From assembly GCA_001304015.1 (NCBI GenBank), contig LJUY01000051.1, positions 1 through 20,327 of the forward strand: 20,327 nt of DNA. Reading direction: 5' to 3'. Below the pieces are notes generated by a model. It worked only from the letters and a program-made list of their open reading frames with translations. It was not told where the DNA came from and ran no database searches. Positions 8,267 through 14,171 of this stretch are shown here, piece after piece. A program made the position numbers and the translations under genes. The stretch comes from a candidate division Zixibacteria bacterium SM23_81. GTDB lineage: Bacteria; SM23-81. The stretch's first letter is position 1. Each line of letters opens with the position of its first letter.

Positions 8267-9226
8267 CTATTGACCTTCCGGAATCTCCTCTAATGGAAAC
8301 GGCCCCAGATCTGACGCCGCACAATTCTCTCTCACCTGTTTCGGCGTCTTGGCCCCGGGGATGGCGGTGTGACAGGCGGGGTGAGAGATGCAGAAGCGAA
8401 GGCTGGTCTGGGTCATGGTCTGATCGGGGTAGCGATCGTAGAATGGTTTCAAGTCATCTAATTTGTCGAGATACTCGCCCAGCTTCTCCGGCGAGAGGGT
8501 ATGCCGGCGGTGATCGTCCTCGCCGAACTGAGACTGTCGGTTAAATTTTCCGGTTAACAGACCAAATAAGATGGGGATGCGGACGATGACTCCGATGCCG
8601 TGTTCCTGAGCCTTGGGGAACAGCTCCTTCTCCGCCTCTCGCTCCAAGAGGTTATAGCGCACCTGGATGCAGTCTAAAAGATCATGATGCTCGTCCAGCA
8701 AAAAAGCCTGCTCCGTCTCGGCGAAGGAGATGATGCTGATGCCGGCATGCAGGATCTTGCCCTGTTCCTTCAATCTCAACAGAGCCTCCCAGGGCTCGTC
8801 CCGCTGGGCCAATTCCGTGGTAGGGCTGTGCAGCTGCATGATATCGATGGTCTCCAGCCGAAGACGTTTGAGGCTCTGCTCCGCGGCCCATATTAAATAC
8901 TTAAGATCGTAGTTGGCACGAATGGGGCCAAAGCCCGTATCATCGCTCTCATCGGCGTGGTAGAAATCGTTGCCCATCTTTGTGGCCACGATCACGTCCC
9001 CCTTGCCTCGCTCTTTGAACACCTCGGCGATGAGTTTCTCCGAGTGGCCGTTACCATAGACGTCGGCGGTGTCGATGAAGGTCACCCCCAGATCAAGAGC
9101 TTGATGCAGGGCTTTCTTGGACACCTCATCGTCCGTTGGGCCCCAGTTGACCCCACCTATGGCCCAGGCGCCAAAGCCTATTGTGGAGACAATAGGACCT
9201 TTTTTGCCCAGTTGGGTATATTGCAC
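8267..9226 (-). CDS. Aldo/keto reductase
   Basis: 319 aa, a normal length for the (beta/alpha)8 AKR superfamily. These cytosolic enzymes reduce aldehydes and ketones with NADPH. The catalytic tetrad is Asp52 and Tyr57 (IDTADVYGNGHSE), Lys83 (VIVATKMG) and His133 (IDIMQLHSP). The N-terminal MQYTQLGKKGPIVSTIGFGAWAIGG and the LRFCISHPACHTAIPGAKTPKQ segment near the C-terminus resemble the YhdN/YajO-type general AKR group. The start is GTG at 9224-9226 with AAAGGA about eight bases upstream; a nearby ATG pair is out of frame. Probably the first gene of a two-gene unit with the SDR enzyme. Confidence 0.92.
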   Translation of the reverse strand: MQYTQLGKKGPIVSTIGFGAWAIGGVNWGPTDDEVSKKALHQALDLGVTFIDTADVYGNGHSEKLIAEVFKERGKGDVIVATKMGNDFYHADESDDTGFGPIRANYDLKYLIWAAEQSLKRLRLETIDIMQLHSPTTELAQRDEPWEALLRLKEQGKILHAGISIISFAETEQAFLLDEHHDLLDCIQVRYNLLEREAEKELFPKAQEHGIGVIVRIPILFGLLTGKFNRQSQFGEDDHRRHTLSPEKLGEYLDKLDDLKPFYDRYPDQTMTQTSLRFCISHPACHTAIPGAKTPKQVRENCAASDLGPFPLEEIPEGQ

Positions 9227-9409
9227 GCCATCATCCTTTGCCCACAGAGTTCACCCTAACCTATGATAATATCCCCAAATTTAATCAATTTCATGACCAG
9301 AGGCAATTTTTTTCGTGAGATAATCCTCGAAGATCAAAATCGATCTGGTTGTGAAGGGTGCGCCGGCTCAAAGAGATTCAGATATGATCTTCTGTCAACA
9401 ACTGTTTCA

Positions 9410-10396
9410 TCAAAATTTTATCCGACAACCAATGGTCGGCACGACAACGGGAGCAAAGGCAGTCTTATTTGCATAGGGCATCCTTACTCCAATGTCTATG
9501 GAACCCGCATCTTCATCACCATAAGGCTGCCAGCGGAATTTGGCCACGATACTATGGGAATATGTGCTGCTATCTTCAATTTCGCTTCCGTCGCGTTCTT
9601 GGTTGCCCCCAGCCAGCCAGCCCTGAGGCCCGCCTATGACGACGAATCTATGATTCGAGAACTCACAGCCCATGAAGGCGCGATATCCAAATTTATCTCC
9701 CAGGTCCCACCCTGACTTGGCAAAACCATCTATATCTTTCACCTCTCCCCTAAATTGGTACCATGCATCGCTGCATAGAAAAAGTGCCTCTGTAAAATGA
9801 GGGTGGGAAAGGAGAACCAGCTTGAAATCCTGACCCCCGCTCGCGATGCCGCTTTTCACCTTCTCGTCAGAGCTGATAGATGGCTTGTAACCCAATGCGA
9901 GGAGAAGGCCATCCTCCCAATCCAACCCCAGCAGTCCGGGCGATTCTGAATACACCAGATATTTGGCTGACAGCCAAATGTCTGCCAAACCATCGTCCTC
10001 GATTTCCTTCCATACAGTCTTTTTGGCTGCTGGGGACCAGACCTGTCGCCTTAAATCCTTGATCACATACGGGAAAAAGACTCCTAAGCTCAGTTTGTCG
10101 ACAATCCCGTATTCAACTCCCAGGGCAATTTGAGTCACGCTCTGATGCCACTCTTCGGGCAAATCAACCATTTTATCGTCATCTATCGAGTATGGTGAAT
10201 GGTCGTGGAGGGCTTTCCACACTTCATCGGAGTAGCATTCTTGTGCCTGGACAAATGCTACCTTGCTCCGTATTTTCACTTTCCCCTTGCCCACGTTGTG
10301 AGGACAGCCGACGGTTTCCTCTGCAAAGGCATTTCCAGTTGCTGACAAAATTATCATCCCGGCCGCCATGATCGTTAAAAAGTGCTTGTTCATCAT
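9410..10396 (-). CDS. Outer-membrane beta-barrel-like protein (phenol-degradation MetA-pathway porin-like), putative DtxR target
   Basis: 328 aa. I choose ATG 10394-10396, which has a strong AAGGAGG SD and begins a clear signal peptide (NKHFLTIMAAGMIILSATGNAFAEE). A longer frame to 10462 has neither. The mature protein shows alternating strands, with GVEYGIVDKLSLGVFFPYV, then DDGLADIWLSAKYLVY, and a C-terminal aromatic strand (VVPTIGCRIKF). This pattern recalls PF13557 (putative MetA-pathway of phenol degradation), a family of outer-membrane barrels, but I hold this loosely. Two cysteines flank the mature N-terminal part (VGCPHNVGKG, QECYSDE). Upstream at 10518-10554 lies a promoter with a DtxR-type palindrome that closely matches the one before the methyltransferase gene. 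Metal-responsive control is therefore likely. Confidence 0.72.
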   Translation of the reverse strand: MMNKHFLTIMAAGMIILSATGNAFAEETVGCPHNVGKGKVKIRSKVAFVQAQECYSDEVWKALHDHSPYSIDDDKMVDLPEEWHQSVTQIALGVEYGIVDKLSLGVFFPYVIKDLRRQVWSPAAKKTVWKEIEDDGLADIWLSAKYLVYSESPGLLGLDWEDGLLLALGYKPSISSDEKVKSGIASGGQDFKLVLLSHPHFTEALFLCSDAWYQFRGEVKDIDGFAKSGWDLGDKFGYRAFMGCEFSNHRFVVIGGPQGWLAGGNQERDGSEIEDSSTYSHSIVAKFRWQPYGDEDAGSIDIGVRMPYANKTAFAPVVVPTIGCRIKF

Positions 10397-10517
10397 CTTC
10401 CTGCCTCCTTGGAGACTATAATTTTGAGATGCTGATGAACTCCATCTCTGTCGACAACTCATTCTTGATTTTTAGGTTCACGGTCTCATCTCCAGCCTCC
10501 TCTTGAACGAATCCGAT

Positions 10518-10554
10518 TTTTAGGTTTGCCTAACTTCTATTCCAAAAAATTTTT
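10518..10554 (-). promoter_or_regulatory. Promoter with DtxR-type operator upstream of the outer-membrane protein gene
   Basis: Reading leftward: AAAAATTTTTTG, -35-like TTGGAA, a 17-nt spacer, then -10-like TAAAAA. The palindrome TTAGG-N4-CCTAA (10520-10533) covers the end of the spacer and the -10. The block is 31/37 identical to 11307-11343. A repeated half site GATTTTTAGG recurs 48 bp closer to the gene (10467-10476). Confidence 0.65.
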
Positions 10555-10636
10555 TTAACTTCATTTCTGCACCGCCCACTGCCGATAACCGGGAGATCGG
10601 TCTCGATGTTCATACTCTCTCGTCACCTCTGTGCCT

Positions 10637-11197
10637 TCAGACGAAGAAAAAATACCTGGGCACCTGCCCTCTATAAACAGCGTACCTCTGCCCATATTTG
10701 CGCTCCAGAAACCCCTCTTCTCTGAGCACCATCCAATGGGTCGCCGCCACATTCCACAGGGCCACAACGGCTGCCAGAATGCCCATTATCGCAGCCGGGG
10801 ACCAGGCCATAAAAGCAAAAGCGACCATAACTAAAAACATGGCCACATACATCGGGTTCCGGGACAACCGGTAGATACCCACAGTGTTTAGTCCGAGTTT
10901 CGCTTTGATAAATGCTGTAATTGACAAAACATATAGAATTCCTGCCACAAAAATGAAGGCAACACCAACCCAGAACAATGGACTGGAAACGATGGGCGTG
11001 AAAATCGACAGAACGGTGAGCGCCAAGAGCGGCGGCATGCTAAACAGGCCAGTCTTGACATTGCAGTGATCCTCCTTGTTCTCGATTTTCACCCCCCGCA
11101 GCCTGTCACCTATGGCCATGCCAGCCCAGGCAAAGAGGAATATGGGAACCAGGACCAGCCACAGCGACCATATGGTGAACATTGGGAAGCTTAGCAT
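10637..11197 (-). CDS. Isoprenylcysteine carboxyl methyltransferase/PEMT-like integral membrane protein, putative DtxR target
   Basis: 186 aa from ATG 11195-11197, which has an AAGGAGGAG SD; a longer frame to 11227 adds an arginine-rich extension with no SD. There are four or five predicted membrane segments. The C-terminal half carries the ICMT/PEMT-type signature: LSRNPMYVAMFLVMVAF, then REEGFLERKYGQRYAVYRGQVPRYF. The last part is the R-P-Y / E-E / Y..Y...V-R pattern that binds S-adenosylmethionine and substrate in this superfamily. Bacterial members are widespread and mostly uncharacterised; lipids or small hydrophobic molecules are plausible substrates. It lies between a DtxR/MntR regulator and an outer-membrane protein, and its promoter carries the same palindrome. 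A metal-linked envelope role is therefore inferred. Confidence 0.8.
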   Translation of the reverse strand: MLSFPMFTIWSLWLVLVPIFLFAWAGMAIGDRLRGVKIENKEDHCNVKTGLFSMPPLLALTVLSIFTPIVSSPLFWVGVAFIFVAGILYVLSITAFIKAKLGLNTVGIYRLSRNPMYVAMFLVMVAFAFMAWSPAAIMGILAAVVALWNVAATHWMVLREEGFLERKYGQRYAVYRGQVPRYFFFV

Positions 11198-11306
11198 CGT
11201 TCTCCTCCTTATTGAAGACCTCATCACAAGGCTTGCAACGAATCTTTCCTAATCTAGATTCGAAATAATGACAAAACGCTCGGCCTATGTTAAATTTGTC
11301 TAAATA

Positions 11307-11343
11307 TTTTAGGAGTCCCTAACTTTTATCACAAAAAATTTTT
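11307..11343 (-). promoter_or_regulatory. Promoter with DtxR-type operator upstream of the methyltransferase gene
   Basis: Leftward: -35-like TTGTGA, 17-nt spacer, -10 TAAAAT. The palindrome TTAGG-N4-CCTAA (11309-11322) overlaps the spacer and -10, where a bound repressor would block RNA polymerase. It starts about 112 nt before the ATG and just past the stop of the regulator gene. Confidence 0.68.
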
Positions 11344-11353
11344 CGCCTCACTT

Positions 11354-11821
11354 CTAAACCGTTTTCTGATGCGATTTGGCACGCACGGCGCCTTTCTTGA
11401 CGAAGTCCCCAAAGTTGGAAAAACCAGTTTTTTCCTTGAAGGGATAAGTTTCGATGAACTCCATGAATTCGACCAGCCTATCGACGGTCTCTTTGTGCAT
11501 ATGATGTTCGATTCGACAGGCATCTTCTGTAGCCACGTCCAGAGAAAGTCCTAAAATTTCATGAAAAAACTTAGTTAGGATTTTATGTCTCTCAAAGATT
11601 TTCTTGGCCCTGACCACGCCCTTCTTGGTCAGCTCCACATACCCATACCGTTCGTGGATGACCAATTCTTTCTCTGCCAGGATCTTCAGAGCTCCTATGA
11701 CCGAGGCTGCCTTGACCTGAAGAAGCCTCGCGATATCCTTGACCCGCACGATCTTCTTTTCTAAGCCGATGATCCAAATGGCTTCTAAATAATCCTCCAG
11801 GCTTGCCGTCAATTCGAGCAT
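11354..11821 (-). CDS. DtxR/MntR-family metal-dependent transcriptional regulator
   Basis: 155 aa. N-terminal winged helix (~1-65: LEDYLEAIWII; VKDIARLLQVKAASVIGALKIL; YGYVELTKKG), then the dimerisation/metal domain (~70-140). There is no C-terminal SH3-like domain, so the protein is MntR-sized. Aligning by eye, the metal ligands are Asp10 and Glu13 (as Asp8/Glu11 in MntR), His79, and Cys102-Glu105-His106. Cys102 matches DtxR/IdeR rather than the MntR Glu99. The metal (Mn, Fe or another) therefore cannot be assigned from sequence. These proteins bind DNA when metal-loaded and repress uptake genes or, less often, control efflux. A strong promoter with a palindromic operator sits directly upstream (11853-11898), so autoregulation is likely. 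The next two genes downstream carry similar operators. Confidence 0.93.
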   Translation of the reverse strand: MLELTASLEDYLEAIWIIGLEKKIVRVKDIARLLQVKAASVIGALKILAEKELVIHERYGYVELTKKGVVRAKKIFERHKILTKFFHEILGLSLDVATEDACRIEHHMHKETVDRLVEFMEFIETYPFKEKTGFSNFGDFVKKGAVRAKSHQKTV

Positions 11822-11852
11822 GGCTCATCTCCAAAATAGGATAAGCTATAAT

Positions 11853-11898
11853 TTTTAGCTTTAGCTAAAATAATAAAAATTTATGTTGGGCTTGTCAA
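11853..11898 (-). promoter_or_regulatory. Promoter and 18-bp palindromic operator of the DtxR-family gene
   Basis: Leftward: -35 TTGACA (11893-11898), 17-nt spacer, -10 TATTAT (11870-11875). The perfect palindrome TTTTAGCT-TT-AGCTAAAA (11853-11870) abuts the -10 and covers the expected start site. Its TTAGC-N4-GCTAA core has the same spacing as the two target operators. Confidence 0.8.
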
Positions 11899-11915
11899 GG
11901 GGAAAATTCATCCCT

Positions 11916-13577
11916 TCATTTTTTCTTCAATCCTCGAAACGCCCTGACCCCTTCAACAACCATATACCCCGCCAACGCCACCAGCACCACCGCCGTCGCC
12001 CCCAAGGTGGTTTTCCCGGTGAAGAAAAATCCCGATGTGCTGTTGAAGGCCAGCCATATCAGGGCGGCCACGGTGGTGGCGCTCATGAAGGCCGCTGGCA
12101 AAACGGTGAGCTTATTGGGCTTGGCAACCCCCACCAGATAGGCGGAGATGACCACCAAGGCCAGGGCGGCGATGAGCTGATTGGCCGCTCCGAAGACCGG
12201 CCAGATGGTCTTCCAGGAGTTGGTCCAGCCCAGGTAGAAGGCCGGCAGGATGGTCACCATGGCGGCGATCAGCCGGCGCCGAAAAATCGGCACCGAGGTG
12301 CCCAGGGATTCCGTCACAATGAAGCGGCCTAGGCGGGTGGCCGTGTCCAAGGTGGTCAGCACAAAGGTTTTGAGCATGATCATGCCGAACAGGATGGCCA
12401 CAGTCACGCTGATAACGGGAAGCTGGCCCACCACCCGACCGTACCCAGTACCGAAAGCCACAATCCAACCCTTGGCGAAGTTGGCCTGAAAGCCAAACTC
12501 CTCCAGGCCCGGCGGGGCCTTCCAGAACAATCCAGCGGCGACCACCATCAGCGCCAGCACGGCCAGCACCGCCTCGGTGATCATGCTGCCATAGCCAATG
12601 ATTTTGCCCTGCGACTCCTTGGCCAGCTGCTTGGAGCTGGTCCCGCTGGCCACCAGGGAGTGAAACCCGCTGATGGCCCCACAGGCCACGATGACGAACA
12701 GCATGGGCCACAACGGTCCTTGGTCCGAGGTAAGCCCCGAGAAGGCTGGGGCGCTGATGGCTGGGCGGGCCCAGATCAGGCCCAGATAGCCCAACACCAA
12801 ACCGATGAACAGGGTGTAGGTGCTCAGATAGTCCCGGGGCTGCAGCAGAAACCACACCGGCAACACTGAGGCCACCAGGCAGTAGATCATCAATATGGCG
12901 AACCAGAACATGGTCGGCTCCAGGCCCAGCACCGGACCCAAGAGAGCTATGGGCCAGTGATATCCCAACCAGATGCAAACAAACAATGCCATAACCGCCA
13001 GAAACGAGCCCAGGACCACGGGAAAGCGCAGCCGATAGGTCATGGCACCGAAGAGCATGGCGATAGGGATGATCATCAGGGTGGGAAAGACGATTTCCGG
13101 CTTCTGCACCAGGGTTTGGGCCCCCACCACGCCGAAGACGGTGATGATGAGCACCAAGGCCAGCCATAAAAAGATGGAGAAGACCGCTTTGGCTCCCCGG
13201 CCCATGGTCCGGCGGGCAATCTCGGCGATGGAGGCACCCCGGCGGCGCACCGAGATCATCAGGGCCAGGTAATCGTGGACCGCGCCCAGGAAGATGCTGC
13301 CCATCACGATCCACAGGATGGTGGCCAGCCAGCCGAAGTAGGCCACGGCCACCAGGGGGCCGATGATGGGCCCAGCCCCGGCGATGGAGGAGAAATGGTG
13401 TCCAAACAGCAATGGCTTTTCCGCCGGGCAGAAGTCCACCCCGTCGCTGCAGGAGAAGGCTGGGGTGGGGTTATCATCATTGGGCTCGACGATGCGCCGC
13501 TCGATCCAACCGCCGTAAAAGCGGTAGCCCAGGTAAAGGGCCAGCACGGCCAAGGCTGATATGGAGAGCGCATTCAT
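11916..13577 (-). CDS. cstA: CstA-family carbon starvation protein (peptide/pyruvate transporter)
   Basis: 553 aa from ATG 13575-13577 (SD AAAGGA, six-base spacing). A longer frame to 13676 begins inside a likely -35 box, so I reject that start. The protein is highly hydrophobic with about 14-16 membrane segments. CstA hallmarks include LLFGHHFSSIAGAGPIIGP (residues ~55-75), GAVHDYLALMISVRRRGASI, GFHSLVASGTSSKQLAKES, TTLDTATRLGRF and FGAANQLIAALAL. It is shorter than E. coli CstA (~700 aa) and matches the compact form common outside enterobacteria. Family members import peptides or pyruvate on nutrient limitation; the solute here is not certain. The gene ends 94 nt before the DtxR-family start. 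It appears to be a separate transcription unit with its own structured leader. Confidence 0.93.
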   Translation of the reverse strand: MNALSISALAVLALYLGYRFYGGWIERRIVEPNDDNPTPAFSCSDGVDFCPAEKPLLFGHHFSSIAGAGPIIGPLVAVAYFGWLATILWIVMGSIFLGAVHDYLALMISVRRRGASIAEIARRTMGRGAKAVFSIFLWLALVLIITVFGVVGAQTLVQKPEIVFPTLMIIPIAMLFGAMTYRLRFPVVLGSFLAVMALFVCIWLGYHWPIALLGPVLGLEPTMFWFAILMIYCLVASVLPVWFLLQPRDYLSTYTLFIGLVLGYLGLIWARPAISAPAFSGLTSDQGPLWPMLFVIVACGAISGFHSLVASGTSSKQLAKESQGKIIGYGSMITEAVLAVLALMVVAAGLFWKAPPGLEEFGFQANFAKGWIVAFGTGYGRVVGQLPVISVTVAILFGMIMLKTFVLTTLDTATRLGRFIVTESLGTSVPIFRRRLIAAMVTILPAFYLGWTNSWKTIWPVFGAANQLIAALALVVISAYLVGVAKPNKLTVLPAAFMSATTVAALIWLAFNSTSGFFFTGKTTLGATAVVLVALAGYMVVEGVRAFRGLKKK

Positions 13578-13595
13578 GAGAGATCCTTTGAGAAT

Positions 13596-13632
13596 GTGCC
13601 TAAATGACGGTATAGGCACGGCGCGCCGTGCC
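13596..13632 (-). promoter_or_regulatory. Overlapping inverted repeats in the cstA leader
   Basis: GGCACGGCGCGCCGTGCC at 13615-13632 is a perfect 18-bp palindrome. TAGGCAC (13613-13619), which overlaps its proximal half, can instead pair with GTGCCTA (13596-13602), about seven bases before the SD. In the leftward transcript the two hairpins share one arm and exclude each other. A dispersed REP-like palindrome is the other reading. Confidence 0.6.
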
Positions 13633-13647
13633 CGTACATATGTTGTA

Positions 13648-13676
13648 AAGGTATAGATTTGTGGGGGGATTGTCAA
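13648..13676 (-). promoter_or_regulatory. Putative sigma70 promoter of cstA
   Basis: Leftward TTGACA (13671-13676), 17-nt spacer, TACCTT; alternatively TATACC with a 15-nt spacer. The -35 is perfect and the -10 is weak. Transcription would start near 13641, giving a ~64-nt leader that contains the overlapping inverted repeats. Confidence 0.45.
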
Positions 13677-13677
13677 G

Positions 13678-13895
13678 AGGAAGAAACGAAGGGGTGAGGA
13701 TTGAGGGGTGAGGGAAGAGGGACTCGAGACTCATGAGTCGTGAAAAGCTAAATTTGAAGTTCATGGTTTTGCGAACCACGATTCACGATACACGAATCAC
13801 GATCTTTCTCATTTGTCGTTGTGAAAGCTGATACGGAAGCTAAAGGCTCGAAGGCAATGTCACCTTGCCCCCACATCGTTCACGATGCACGATCC
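13678..13895. repeat. Degenerate intergenic repeats (GGGTGAGG, CACGAT units)
   Basis: From 13690 to 13722 there are GGGTGAGG/GAGGGAAGAGG units, then the perfect 12-bp palindrome GACTCATGAGTC (13728-13739). CACGAT/CACGAA units follow at 13776-13803 and again at 13879-13894. There is no convincing coding frame in this stretch between two divergent promoters. Confidence 0.6.
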
Positions 13896-13976
13896 CAGAA
13901 TACCGAGTTATAAACAGTGATAGTTAAAAATTATTTCACCTTTTTTCGTCTCTTATAAAATTTAAAATTTAAATTC

Positions 13977-14005
13977 TTGACAAAAATAAGGGTTTGTGGT
14001 AAAAT
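13977..14005 (+). promoter_or_regulatory. Strong sigma70-type promoter of the fibre-like protein gene
   Basis: TTGACA (13977-13982), exact 17-nt spacer, TAAAAT (14000-14005). An AT-rich stretch of alternating A and T runs lies immediately upstream (13955-13974) and could act as an UP element. The resulting leader is about 160 nt. Confidence 0.8.
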
Positions 14006-14108
14006 GACTTTGCGAAATTGTTCAGATAGAAAAGGTCGCTTATAATAGCACCTATTTTAATTCGCCATTTTCTAAAATCTCTCACCATATTCGCAGAGGA
14101 GGTGTTTT

Positions 14109-14126
14109 ATGGCTTCTTCCGTGTAA
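14109..14126 (+). CDS. Possible 5-codon leader ORF (MASSV)
   Basis: ATG GCT TCT TCC GTG TAA is preceded by GAGGAGGTG at good spacing (14097-14105) and lies 46 nt before the start of the 806-aa protein. The SD is strong, so ribosomes may load here. The peptide itself need have no function. Confidence 0.3.
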   Translation: MASSV

Positions 14127-14171
14127 ACGCTCGTTCGTTTAAAACCTTTCACCTTTCAAGGAGGAGCATCC

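Noticed and set aside
9254-9266. DtxR-like half site CCTAACCTAT upstream of the aldo/keto reductase
   Set aside because: Only one arm matches; there is no second arm or promoter overlap as in the three convincing sites.
9263-9715. 150-codon open frame on the + strand
   Set aside because: It overlaps the outer-membrane protein gene in antisense, has no SD, and its protein lacks any family-like pattern.
12112-13314. 400-codon open frame inside cstA in another frame
   Set aside because: Its glycine/proline/histidine/arginine-rich product is typical of an alternate-frame shadow of a GC-rich membrane protein gene.
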